Translations under genes and position numbers: made by a program
Assembly (NCBI RefSeq): GCF_005843985.1
Contig: NZ_CP040463.1
Location: 918,001 to 982,000, forward strand
Length of the DNA stretch: 64,000 nucleotides
Source: Caminibacter mediatlanticus TB-2
GTDB taxonomy: Bacteria > Campylobacterota > Campylobacteria > Campylobacterales > Nautiliaceae
Direction of reading: 5' to 3'
Notes under the pieces: generated by a model
Told to the model about the DNA's origin: nothing
Databases searched by the model: none
The model's input: only the letters and a program-made list of their open reading frames with translations
In this document: in pieces, positions 18,885 to 27,147 of the stretch
Position numbering within the stretch: the first letter of the stretch is position 1
Layout: every line of letters starts with the position of its first letter

Positions 18885-19746
18885 AATTTTTATCCTTTTT
18901 TATTTAACAAGACCTATTAATGTTTCAAGAGTAGTTTATATACCAAAAGGTAATACAGATTATACAATAAAATCATTACAAAAAAATAATTATGATGTTT
19001 TAAAAATAGATAAATTTTTTATAAAAATGTTTGGATATCCACAAGCGGGTTGGGTAGATGTTAAGAGTACTAAACTTACAAAATTAGATTTTTTTTATAG
19101 AATAACTCATAATAAAGCTTATATTGTAAAAATTAAAATTATACCAGGGGAGACAAATTATTTTATATATAAACAAATTGAAAAAAAACTTAAACTAAAA
19201 AACTTTAAATGTAAAATAGATGAAGGCTTTATTAAGCCAGATACATATTTTTTACCTCTTGGAATGACAAAAAAAGAAGTTTGCAAATTTTTATATAAAG
19301 TTTCACTTAATTGGCATAAAGGTTTTGCAAAAAAGTTTCTTGGGGTATGGAATTATTATACTTATAAAAAGAAGCTAATAATAGCTTCAATTATTCAAAA
19401 AGAAGCAGCCAATGTTAAAGAAATGCCATTAATTTCTGCTGTAATCTACAATAGATTGAAAAAACATATGAAACTTCAAATGGATGGTGCATTAAATTAT
19501 GGAAAATACTCTCATAAAGCTGTTACCTCAAATAGAGTAAAAAAAGATTTTAGTTTTTATAACACGTATAAATACTATGGGCTTCCAAAAGAGCCTGTTT
19601 GTGTTGTAAGTAAAGAAGCAATAATTGCAGCTTTTTTTCCTGCAAAAGTAAATTATTTATATTTTGTAAAATGTGGTAAAAGACAAATTTTTACATCAAG
19701 TTATAAACAACATTTAAAAAATATTAAAAAGTGCTATAAAAAGTGA
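18802..19746 (+). CDS. mltG: Endolytic murein transglycosylase MltG
   Basis: Cleaves nascent peptidoglycan strands at the inner membrane. It has one N-terminal membrane segment (IEIFLLLIIFILFYL), then a YceG domain with PGETNYFIYKQI, EGFIKPDTYFLPLG, catalytic Glu in IIASIIQKEAANVKEMPLISAVIYNRL, MKLQMDGALNYG and YKYYGLPKEPVCVVSKEAI. At 314 residues it is near the usual length. The TTG start at 18802 has GAAAGG eight bases upstream. This places its 5' end inside the coding sequence of the divergent AsmA-like gene, so its promoter must lie there too. Confidence 0.9.
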   Translation: MNKEINITNKKYIITKIIAAIEIFLLLIIFILFYLTRPINVSRVVYIPKGNTDYTIKSLQKNNYDVLKIDKFFIKMFGYPQAGWVDVKSTKLTKLDFFYRITHNKAYIVKIKIIPGETNYFIYKQIEKKLKLKNFKCKIDEGFIKPDTYFLPLGMTKKEVCKFLYKVSLNWHKGFAKKFLGVWNYYTYKKKLIIASIIQKEAANVKEMPLISAVIYNRLKKHMKLQMDGALNYGKYSHKAVTSNRVKKDFSFYNTYKYYGLPKEPVCVVSKEAIIAAFFPAKVNYLYFVKCGKRQIFTSSYKQHLKNIKKCYKK

Positions 19747-19761
19747 AAAATTATATCAATT

Positions 19762-19887
19762 AAAAATTGAAAATGGACAATGGAAAATGATAAGAAATGA
19801 AATAATAGGAATTTTAAATTTTTTAAATAACTAATTTATTTAGAACTAATTTTTATTCTCCCTTTTCAATTTTTCATTTTACATTTG
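19762..19887. repeat. Heptanucleotide-family repeats in opposite orientation
   Basis: The 243-base gap between mltG and icd holds an array of AAATTGAAAATGG-like heptamer units at 19762-19790 on the plus strand. A second, minus-strand array lies at 19861-19887 (AAAATGAAAAATTG when read in reverse). They form an imperfect inverted pair around an AT-only core of about 70 bases. The units belong to the same dispersed family seen at 29.8, 33.3, 33.7, 37.2, 37.6, 38.4, 53.3 and 61.9 kb. Confidence 0.6.
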
Positions 19888-19892
19888 TTATA

Positions 19893-19963
19893 GTTACTCT
19901 TTGTAACATAAAAAAAGTTTTAATATTTAAAGTTGTTACTTTTTGTATAAAGAGTGGTAAAAT
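19893..19963 (+). promoter_or_regulatory. icd operon promoter with two palindrome-like boxes
   Basis: GTTAC-TCTTT-GTAAC (19893-19907) is a perfect 5-5-5 inverted repeat. A degenerate copy GTTAC-TTTTT-GTATA stands at 19935-19949, 42 bases further, four helical turns away. The second box would cover the -35 region of a promoter with -10 TAAAAT at 19958-19963. AAAAAAAGGAG at 19974-19984 is the ribosome binding site of icd. A regulator bound to both boxes is inference. Confidence 0.4.
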
Positions 19964-19989
19964 TTAAAAAACTAAAAAAAGGAGAGTTA

Positions 19990-22206
19990 ATGAAACCAAC
20001 AGTGGTTTGGACGAAAATCGACGAAGCACCATATTTAGCAACATTCAGTTTATTACCAATAGTTGAAGGATTTACAAAAGATGCAGGTGTTAATATTGAA
20101 CTTAGAGATATTTCTCTTGCAGGAAGAATTATTGCTACAATGAAAGATTTTCTTCCAGAAGAGCTTAGAATTAATGATGAGCTTGCATATCTTGGTGAAC
20201 TTGTTAAAAAACCAGAAGCAAATATTATAAAACTTCCTAATATTTCAGCATCAGTTCCACAACTTGTAGCTGCTATTAAAGAGCTTCAATCACAAGGTTA
20301 TCCATTACCAGATTATCCAGAAGAGCCAAAAAATGCAGAAGAAGAAAAAATTAAAATGCTCTATGCAAAATGTATAGGAAGTAATGTTAACCCTGTACTT
20401 AGAGAAGGAAACTCTGATAGAAGACTTGCTGAGCCTGTAAAAGAGTATGCGAAAAATCATCCACACAAAATGAGAACTCCAAAAGAAAATTCAAAAAGTC
20501 ATGTAGCTCATATGGATTCTAATGATTTTTATCAAAATGAGCAAAGTTTTATTTCTCCAAAGGACCAAACTTTAAAAATAGTTTTTGAAGATAAAGAAGG
20601 AAATAAAAAACTTCTAAAAGAAGTAAAAGTTGAAAAAGATGAAATTTTTAGTGCAAGTTTTCTTAATAGAAAAACTTTAAGAGACTTTTATGCAAAAACA
20701 ATTGAAGATACAAAAGAAAAAGATATTTTATTTAGCTTACATGTAAAGGCAACAATGATGAAAGTTAGTGACCCTGTAATGTTTGGGGATGCTATTAGAG
20801 TGTATTATAAAGAATTATTTGATAAATTTGGAAAAGAATTAGAAGAGATTGGATTTAATCCAAATAATGGACTTAGTGATTTAGAAGCAAAATTAAATAG
20901 ACTTCCAGAAAATAAACAAGAAGCTATTAGAGAAACTTTAAAAGAAATTTATGCAAAAAATCCAAGACTTTATATGGTAGACTCTGATAAAGGTATTACT
21001 AACCTTCATAGACCAAATGATGTAATTATTGATGCTTCAATCCCAGCAGTAATTAAAAATGGACTTCAAGGTTGGGGACCAGAAGGTGAAGTAGAAGATT
21101 GTACTATTACAGTTCCAGATAGAACATATGCAAGAATGTATAAAGAAATTGTTGAAGACATCAAAAAGAATGGACAATTTGACCCAACTAAAATTGGTAC
21201 TGTTCAAAATGTAGGTTTAATGGCTAAAAAAGCAGAAGAGTATGGAAGTCATGATAAAACATTCTTCCCACCAAAAGATGGATATATTTATGTAGAAGAT
21301 GAAAATGGTGAAAAAGTAATTTGCCATGAATTAGACGCAGGTGATATTTGGAGAGCATATTCAGTAAAAGATATTGCAGTTAGAGATTGGGTTAAACTTG
21401 CTGCAAATAGAAGTAAAGAGAGTGGATATCCAGTGGTATTTTGGCTTGATAGCAATAGAGCACATGATGCTAACCTAATTAAAAGAGTAGTAGAAGAGTT
21501 ACCAAAATATGATATTGATAATATTGAATTCCATGTTATGGCACCAGAAAAAGCTATGAGATATACTCTAAGAAGATTTAGAAAAGGACTTGGTACTATT
21601 TCTGCAACAGGAAATGTTTTAAGAGATTATCTAACAGACCTTTTCCCAATTATTGAAGTTGGAACAAGTGCAAGAACACTTTCAATTGTACCATTACTTG
21701 CAGGTGGAGGATTATATGAAACAGGTGCAGGTGGATCTGCTCCAAAACATGTTGAGCAATTCTTAAAAGAAAATCATTTAAGATGGGATAGTTTAGGAGA
21801 ATTTTTAGCACTTGCAGAATCACTAAAACTTGCAAAAAAACAAGGTGCAAGTGAAAAAATTGAGATAATTGCAGATGCACTAAATAGAGCAGTTGCAAGA
21901 TATCTTGATGAAGATAGAACTCCAAAAAGAAAAGTAGGAGAGCTTGATAATAGAGGAAGTCATTTCTATTTAGCTAAATTCTGGGCAGAAGAGCTTGCAA
22001 ATTGTGGTGATAGTGAACTTGAAGCTAAATTTAGACCTGTTGCAAAAGAACTAAAAGAAAATGAAGAAAAAATATTAGCTGAAATTAGAGAAGCAGAAGG
22101 AAAACCTGCTGATATTGGAGGATACTATCATCCAAATGAAGAACTTGTATCAAAATATATGAGACCAAGTGAAACATTTAATAAAATTATAGATGCTTTA
22201 AGATAA
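19990..22206 (+). CDS. icd: Isocitrate dehydrogenase (NADP), monomeric type
   Basis: Interconverts isocitrate and 2-oxoglutarate plus CO2. In a reductive TCA organism it would run in the carboxylating direction. The 738-residue length and motifs such as NSKSHVAHMDSNDFYQNEQS and GTSARTLSIVPLLAGGGLYE identify the monomeric IDH family, unrelated in sequence to dimeric IDH. I place the start at 19990, six bases after AAAAAAAGGAG, instead of an in-frame ATG 36 bases upstream, which lies at the probable -10 element. The order icd-mdh-suc-oor matches Campylobacter jejuni as I remember it. Confidence 0.95.
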   Translation: MKPTVVWTKIDEAPYLATFSLLPIVEGFTKDAGVNIELRDISLAGRIIATMKDFLPEELRINDELAYLGELVKKPEANIIKLPNISASVPQLVAAIKELQSQGYPLPDYPEEPKNAEEEKIKMLYAKCIGSNVNPVLREGNSDRRLAEPVKEYAKNHPHKMRTPKENSKSHVAHMDSNDFYQNEQSFISPKDQTLKIVFEDKEGNKKLLKEVKVEKDEIFSASFLNRKTLRDFYAKTIEDTKEKDILFSLHVKATMMKVSDPVMFGDAIRVYYKELFDKFGKELEEIGFNPNNGLSDLEAKLNRLPENKQEAIRETLKEIYAKNPRLYMVDSDKGITNLHRPNDVIIDASIPAVIKNGLQGWGPEGEVEDCTITVPDRTYARMYKEIVEDIKKNGQFDPTKIGTVQNVGLMAKKAEEYGSHDKTFFPPKDGYIYVEDENGEKVICHELDAGDIWRAYSVKDIAVRDWVKLAANRSKESGYPVVFWLDSNRAHDANLIKRVVEELPKYDIDNIEFHVMAPEKAMRYTLRRFRKGLGTISATGNVLRDYLTDLFPIIEVGTSARTLSIVPLLAGGGLYETGAGGSAPKHVEQFLKENHLRWDSLGEFLALAESLKLAKKQGASEKIEIIADALNRAVARYLDEDRTPKRKVGELDNRGSHFYLAKFWAEELANCGDSELEAKFRPVAKELKENEEKILAEIREAEGKPADIGGYYHPNEELVSKYMRPSETFNKIIDALR

Positions 22207-22225
22207 TCCCTTTGGGGATTTTTTT
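22205..22225 (+). terminator. Intrinsic terminator between icd and mdh
   Basis: AATCCC (22205-22210), loop TTTG, GGGATT (22215-22220) and a run of Ts form a short rho-independent terminator that includes the icd stop codon. mdh begins only 17 bases later, so complete termination would cut mdh off. Partial read-through would lower downstream expression relative to icd. Confidence 0.6.
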
Positions 22226-22241
22226 ATTTGAAAGGTTAGAA

Positions 22242-23186
22242 ATGTCAAATAAAGTATCAATTGTAGGTGCAGGAAATGTTGGAAGTATAGTTGGATATTC
22301 TCTTGCTATGCAAGGGCTTGCTCATGAAATAGTACTTGTTGATAGAGACCCAGATAGGGCTAAGGGAAAAGCACTTGATATGTCTCATTCTGCAAGTGCT
22401 GTTAGAAGTCACTCAATTGTTAGTGCTGCAAAAAGTTATAAAGATATTGAAGGAAGTAAAGTTGTAGTAATTACTGCTGGGTTTCCAAGAAAACCTGGAA
22501 TGACAAGAGAAGATTTACTTTTTAAAAATGCTGAGATTATGAGAGATGTTATAACTAATGTTAGAGAATATGCTCCTGATGCAATAGTAGTAACTGTATC
22601 AAATCCTCTTGATGCTATGACTTATACTGCACTTAGAGTTGGTAAATATCCAAGAAATCAAGTAATTGGAATGGCAGGAATACTTGATAGTGCAAGAATG
22701 GCTTATTTTATATATGAAAAACTTGGATATGGAGCAGGGCAAATTAGAGCAAGTGTTATTGGTGGTCATGGTGATTTTATGGTGCCACTTCCAAGGTATT
22801 CGACTGTTGCAGGAGTACCACTTAGTGATTTATTAACTGAAAAAGAAATAGAAGAGGTAGTTGAAAGGACTAAACATGCAGGGGCTGAAATTGTTGGTTA
22901 TTTAAAAACTGGAAGTGCATATTTTGCTCCTGGAAAATCAACAGCAATTATGGTAGAAGCAATTCTTAGAGACTCTAAACAAATTCATCCATGTGCAGTT
23001 TTACTTGATGGAGAGTATGGAGTTAAAAATGTAGTAAATGGTGTACCTGTAATGCTTGGTAAAGATGGAGCTGAGAAAGTAATTGAAGTAACTTTAAATC
23101 CATGCGAGAGAGAACAATTTAGAAAATCAACAGAAGCAGTTGAAGAGATGATTAATATATTAGAAGATAAATTTTTTAAGGATTAA
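22242..23186 (+). CDS. mdh: Malate dehydrogenase (NAD), LDH-like type
   Basis: Interconverts malate and oxaloacetate in the TCA or rTCA cycle. The Rossmann motif GAGNVGSIVGY, ITAGFPRKPGMTREDLL, TVSNPLDAMTY and the catalytic His in VIGGHGDFMVP define the LDH-like MDH family, with Arg in the flexible substrate loop as expected for malate. I place the start at 22242, behind AAAGG. An upstream in-frame start falls inside the icd terminator. The product has 314 residues. Confidence 0.94.
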   Translation: MSNKVSIVGAGNVGSIVGYSLAMQGLAHEIVLVDRDPDRAKGKALDMSHSASAVRSHSIVSAAKSYKDIEGSKVVVITAGFPRKPGMTREDLLFKNAEIMRDVITNVREYAPDAIVVTVSNPLDAMTYTALRVGKYPRNQVIGMAGILDSARMAYFIYEKLGYGAGQIRASVIGGHGDFMVPLPRYSTVAGVPLSDLLTEKEIEEVVERTKHAGAEIVGYLKTGSAYFAPGKSTAIMVEAILRDSKQIHPCAVLLDGEYGVKNVVNGVPVMLGKDGAEKVIEVTLNPCEREQFRKSTEAVEEMINILEDKFFKD

Positions 23187-23187
23187 A

Positions 23188-24048
23188 ATGAGAGTAGTAA
23201 AATTTGATGAAATTGTAAAATCAATTAAAGATATGATTATATACTCAACTACTCATCTTGCTCCTGATATGCTTGAAGCACTCAAAAAGGCTTATGAAGA
23301 AGAAAAAAGTGAAGTTAGTAAAGCAGTTTTAAAACAGATTTTAGAGAATGCTAAAATTGCTGAGAGTGAAACAAAACCTCTTTGTCAAGATACAGGACTT
23401 GCAATTTATTTTGTAAAAGTTGGTGAAGATGTAAAAGTTGAAGGTGGTACACTTAAAGAAGCTATTTATAAAGGTACTGAACTTGGTTATAAAGAAGGAT
23501 ACCTTAGAGCCTCAACTTGTGATTGTTTTACAAGAGCAAATCTTAAAGATAAAATAGGATATAATCTTCCTCCAATAATTTATTTTGATATTATCCCTGG
23601 GGATAAAATAGAGATTGAATTTGCTGCAAAAGGTGGAGGTAGTGAAAATGTATCTCGTGCAACTGTATTACCCCCAGCAGCAGGAAAAGAAGGAATTAAA
23701 GAATTTGTAAAAAAAGTTGTAAGTGATGCTGGGCCAAATCCTTGTCCTCCAATAGTTGTAGGAGTTGGAATTGGTGGTAGCTTTGATATGAGTGCAGTTA
23801 TGAGTAAACATGCACTATTTAGAAATATAGGAACAAAAAATCCTGACCCTGAATTAGCTGAATTTGAAGAAGAAATTAAAAATGAGCTTAATAAACTTGG
23901 AATTGGTGCGATGGGAATGGGTGGGACTGAGACAGTATTAGCAGTTCATATAGAAACATATGAAGGAAGAATGTGTCATATAGCTTCACTTCCTGTTGCA
24001 GTGAATATCCAGTGTCATAGTAGTAGACACGCACACATTACGATTTAA
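23188..24048 (+). CDS. Fumarate hydratase class I, alpha subunit
   Basis: The N-terminal, [4Fe-4S]-binding half of class I fumarase. It interconverts fumarate and malate, or serves as the tartrate dehydratase alpha subunit in homologues. Cluster-ligand Cys motifs are visible in ETKPLCQDTG, ASTCDCFTRAN and GPNPCPPIVVGVGIGG. At 286 residues it is the usual size for the split-subunit form. It starts two bases after the mdh stop and is followed by the beta subunit. The TCA context makes fumarase far more likely than tartrate dehydratase. Confidence 0.93.
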   Translation: MRVVKFDEIVKSIKDMIIYSTTHLAPDMLEALKKAYEEEKSEVSKAVLKQILENAKIAESETKPLCQDTGLAIYFVKVGEDVKVEGGTLKEAIYKGTELGYKEGYLRASTCDCFTRANLKDKIGYNLPPIIYFDIIPGDKIEIEFAAKGGGSENVSRATVLPPAAGKEGIKEFVKKVVSDAGPNPCPPIVVGVGIGGSFDMSAVMSKHALFRNIGTKNPDPELAEFEEEIKNELNKLGIGAMGMGGTETVLAVHIETYEGRMCHIASLPVAVNIQCHSSRHAHITI

Positions 24049-24057
24049 AGGCACATA

Positions 24058-24615
24058 ATGGCAGAATATACTTTAACTACTCCTTTAAGTAATGAAGATG
24101 TAGAAAAATTAAAAGCTGGTGATATTGTTTATCTAAATGGTATAATATATACAGCAAGAGATGCAGCTCATAAAAGACTTGTTGATTTAATTAATGAAGG
24201 AAAAGAGCTTCCATTTGATTTAAATGGAGCTGTTATTTATTATGTAGGACCCACTCCTCCAAAACCAGGAGAAGTAATTGGAAGTGCTGGGCCTACTACA
24301 AGTTATAGAATGGACCCTTATGCACCAATTTTAATTGAACATGGCTTAAAAGGAATGATTGGTAAGGGAAAAAGAAATCAAGATGTGATAGAAGCTTGTA
24401 AAAAACATAAAGCTGTCTATTTTGGAGCAGTAGGAGGAGCTGCTGCATTAATTGCAAAAGCAATAAAAAAAGCAGAAGTTATTGCTTATCCAGAACTTGG
24501 TCCTGAGGCAATAAGAAGACTTGAAGTAGAAAACTTTCCAGTAGTAGTTGTAAATGATACTTATGGAAATGACCTCTATGCAGAGGGTAGAAAAAAATGG
24601 GAAAAAGGAGAGTAA
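24058..24615 (+). CDS. Fumarate hydratase class I, beta subunit
   Basis: The C-terminal half of class I fumarase as a separate 185-residue subunit. TARDAAHKRL, GPTPPKPGEVIGSAGPTTSYRMD, MIGKGKR and YFGAVGGAAALIAKAI are conserved substrate-binding elements. It follows the alpha gene after nine bases and abuts sucC without a gap, with GGGAAAAAGGAG at its end serving as the sucC ribosome binding site. The pair sits between mdh and sucC, a position without fumarase genes in C. jejuni as I recall that genome. Confidence 0.93.
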   Translation: MAEYTLTTPLSNEDVEKLKAGDIVYLNGIIYTARDAAHKRLVDLINEGKELPFDLNGAVIYYVGPTPPKPGEVIGSAGPTTSYRMDPYAPILIEHGLKGMIGKGKRNQDVIEACKKHKAVYFGAVGGAAALIAKAIKKAEVIAYPELGPEAIRRLEVENFPVVVVNDTYGNDLYAEGRKKWEKGE

Positions 24616-25788
24616 ATGAATATACATGAATATCAAGCAAAAGAAATTTTTAGAAAATATGGTGTACCTACTCCAAGAGGAGGAGTTGCTTTTAGTGCAC
24701 CTGAGGCAAGAAAAGTAGCAGAAGAACTTGGTGGAAATTTATGGGTTGTAAAAGCTCAAATTCATGCAGGTGGTAGAGGAAAAGCAGGTGGTGTAAAACT
24801 TGCAAGAAGTTTAGATGAAGTTGAAGAAATTGCAAAAGAGATGCTTGGGATGACACTTGTTACTCATCAAACAGGTCCTGAAGGTAAAGTTGTTAAAAAA
24901 GTTTATATTGAAGAAGGTGCTGATATTAAGGCTGAATATTATCTTGGAATGGTACTTGATAGAGCACTTGAAATGCCTGTGATGATGGCTTCGACTGAGG
25001 GTGGAATGGAGATTGAAGAAGTAGCAGAAAAAACTCCTGAAAAGATTGTAAAAGTAGCAATTGACCCAACAATTGGATTTCAAGGATTTCACGCAAGAAA
25101 ATTAGCATTTGGTCTTGGTCTTGGAAAAGATGAACAAAAAGAGTTTATAAAATTTGCAAAAGCGCTATATAATGTTTATATGGATAATGATGCTGAAATG
25201 ATTGAAATTAATCCTCTTATTAAAACTGGTGATGGAAAATTTTTAGCTCTTGATGCAAAAATGGGATTTGATGATAATGCATTATATAGACATCCAGAAA
25301 TTGCTGAAATGAGAGATTTAGATGAAGAGGAGCCAACTGAAATTGAAGCTAAAAAATATGGATTAAGTTATATTAAACTTGATGGAAATGTTGGATGTAT
25401 GGTAAATGGGGCTGGACTTGCAATGGCTACAATGGATATTATTAAACATGAAGGTGGAGAGCCTGCAAATTTCCTTGATGTTGGTGGTGGAGCAAATCCT
25501 GATACTGTTGCAAAAGGATTTGAAATTATTCTAAGTGACCCTAATGTAAAAAGTATTTTTGTTAATATTTTTGGTGGAATTGTTAGATGCGATAGAATTG
25601 CTAATGGAATTTTACAAGCTACTGAAAAAGTAGAAGTAAATGTACCAGTAATTGTAAGACTTGATGGTACTAATGCAAAGGAAGCTGCTGAGATACTTAG
25701 AAATGCAAATATTAAAAACATTATTCCTGCAACTGATTTAAAAGATGGAGCTCAAAAAGCAGTTAAAGCAGCGAAAGGAGAGTTATAA
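24616..25788 (+). CDS. sucC: Succinyl-CoA synthetase, beta subunit
   Basis: ATP-grasp subunit of succinyl-CoA synthetase (succinyl-CoA, ADP and Pi to succinate, ATP and CoA, reversible). The N-terminal [40 protein letters not shown] and EINPLI belong to the ATP-grasp fold. NFLDVGGGA and [12 protein letters not shown] lie in the C-terminal CoA-ligase domain. At 390 residues it is full length. The stop overlaps the sucD start by one base. In an rTCA cycle the enzyme makes succinyl-CoA for OorDABC. Confidence 0.96.
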   Translation: MNIHEYQAKEIFRKYGVPTPRGGVAFSAPEARKVAEELGGNLWVVKAQIHAGGRGKAGGVKLARSLDEVEEIAKEMLGMTLVTHQTGPEGKVVKKVYIEEGADIKAEYYLGMVLDRALEMPVMMASTEGGMEIEEVAEKTPEKIVKVAIDPTIGFQGFHARKLAFGLGLGKDEQKEFIKFAKALYNVYMDNDAEMIEINPLIKTGDGKFLALDAKMGFDDNALYRHPEIAEMRDLDEEEPTEIEAKKYGLSYIKLDGNVGCMVNGAGLAMATMDIIKHEGGEPANFLDVGGGANPDTVAKGFEIILSDPNVKSIFVNIFGGIVRCDRIANGILQATEKVEVNVPVIVRLDGTNAKEAAEILRNANIKNIIPATDLKDGAQKAVKAAKGEL

Positions 25789-26666
25789 TGAGTATTTTAG
25801 TTAATAAAGATACAAAAGTAATTGTACAAGGTTTTACAGGAAAAGAAGGAACTTTTCATTCAGAACAATGTATGGCTTATGGGACTAATATAGTAGGTGG
25901 TGTTACTCCAAATAAAGGTGGGATGACACATCTTGGAAAACCTGTATTTAATACAGTTGAAGAAGCTGTAAAAGCAACAGGTGCAACTGTTAGTATGATT
26001 TTCGTACCACCTGCATTTGTTGCAGATGCAGTTATGGAAGCAGCAGATGCTGGTATTGAACTTGCTGTAATTATTACAGAAGGTGCGCCTGTTAAAGATA
26101 TGATGTATGCTAAACATTATGCAGTAAAAAAAGGTATGAAAACAATTGGTCCAAATTGTCCTGGAATTATTACAGCTGAGGAGTGTAAAATTGGTATTAT
26201 GCCAGGAAATATTTTCAAAAAAGGAAATGTTGGTCTTATTTCAAAATCTGGGACTTTAACATATGAAGCAAGTAACCAAGTAGTAAAAGAAGGTCTTGGA
26301 ATTACAACAGCAGTTGGTATCGGAGGAGACCCAATTATTGGACTTAGTTATAAAGAATTACTTCCAATGTTTGAAGAAGATGATGAGACTGAGGCAATTG
26401 TAATGATTGGTGAAATTGGAGGAGATTTAGAAATTCAAGCAGCAAAACTTATAAAAGAAAAAATTTCAAAACCTGTAATTGCATTTATAGCAGGTCAAAC
26501 AGCTCCTAAGGGTAAAAGAATGGGACATGCAGGAGCAATTATTAGTGGAAGTAAAGGGACAGCAGCTGAAAAAATGGCAGCACTTGAAGAAGCAGGTGCT
26601 TACGTAGTTAAATCGCCGGCTGATATTGGTGCTACTGTGGCAAAAGCTCTTAAAGAGAGAAAATAA
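25788..26666 (+). CDS. sucD: Succinyl-CoA synthetase, alpha subunit
   Basis: CoA-binding subunit that carries the phosphohistidine. [20 protein letters not shown] binds Co[21 protein letters not shown] and [15 protein letters not shown] are conserved, and the active His lies in [11 protein letters not shown]. At 292 residues it is full length. It starts on the last base of sucC. The 181-base, T-rich gap that follows separates this unit from oorDABC. Confidence 0.96.
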   Translation: MSILVNKDTKVIVQGFTGKEGTFHSEQCMAYGTNIVGGVTPNKGGMTHLGKPVFNTVEEAVKATGATVSMIFVPPAFVADAVMEAADAGIELAVIITEGAPVKDMMYAKHYAVKKGMKTIGPNCPGIITAEECKIGIMPGNIFKKGNVGLISKSGTLTYEASNQVVKEGLGITTAVGIGGDPIIGLSYKELLPMFEEDDETEAIVMIGEIGGDLEIQAAKLIKEKISKPVIAFIAGQTAPKGKRMGHAGAIISGSKGTAAEKMAALEEAGAYVVKSPADIGATVAKALKERK

Positions 26667-26749
26667 TTTTTACTTTTTTTCTCACAATTTTCTTTTTTTC
26701 TTCTTATTTTTTTGTATTCTAAGTTTTTTTTATTTAGTCTTTTTTATTT

Positions 26750-26842
26750 GTTACTTTTTTTCTCAAAAACTTCTTATTGTAATAAAAATAAAGTAGTTAT
26801 GGCTATTTTTTTGCTATTATATTTATAAATAAAAAAAAGGAG
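26750..26842 (+). promoter_or_regulatory. oorDABC promoter region
   Basis: The 26667-26847 gap is T-rich and carries TTGTTACTTTTT (26748-26759), also found in front of icd. TGGCTA-TTTTT-TTGCT at 26800-26815 has the GG-N10-GC spacing of a sigma-54 promoter. TATTAT (26816-26821) just after could instead be a sigma-70 -10 element. AAAAAAAAGGAG precedes the oorD ATG. I cannot decide between the sigma factors from sequence. Confidence 0.4.
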
Positions 26843-26847
26843 ATTAA

Positions 26848-27147
26848 ATGGCTTTAAATGTAGACTTTAAATTAAAAGCACCAGAAAATACACCAGTATG
26901 GGTAGATGAAGCAATTTGTAAAAGTTGTGAACTATGTGTTGATTTTTGTCCAACGGGTGTACTTGAAATGGTACCCGACCCACACAATATTTTAGGTCAA
27001 ATGGTAAAAGTTACTCATCCTGAATGGTGTATTGGATGTAATGAGTGCGAACTTGAATGTCCAGATTTTTGTATTTTCGTAGCAGATAGAAGCGAATATA
27101 AATTTAAAAAGCTTAATGAAGTTAAAAAACTTAAAGGAGAAAAATAA
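26848..27147 (+). CDS. oorD: 2-oxoglutarate:ferredoxin oxidoreductase, delta (ferredoxin) subunit
   Basis: A ferredoxin-like subunit with two [4Fe-4S] motifs, CKSCELCVDFCP and CIGCNECELECP. It passes electrons between ferredoxin and the thiamine-diphosphate site of the Oor complex. Its 99 residues include an N-terminal extension of about 20. The stop overlaps the oorA start by one base, beginning a four-gene oorDABC operon in the order known from Campylobacter and Helicobacter. Confidence 0.94.
   Translation: MALNVDFKLKAPENTPVWVDEAICKSCELCVDFCPTGVLEMVPDPHNILGQMVKVTHPEWCIGCNECELECPDFCIFVADRSEYKFKKLNEVKKLKGEK

Noticed and set aside
19954-19989. N-terminal extension of icd
   Set aside because: The upstream ATG lies at the probable -10 box, and the conserved N terminus begins at 19990 behind AAAAAAAGGAG.
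21650-21925. Minus-strand Leu- and His-rich ORF inside icd
   Set aside because: Low-complexity shadow of a strongly conserved gene with no ribosome site. The same applies to the minus-strand frames inside sucC, sucD, oorD and metG.
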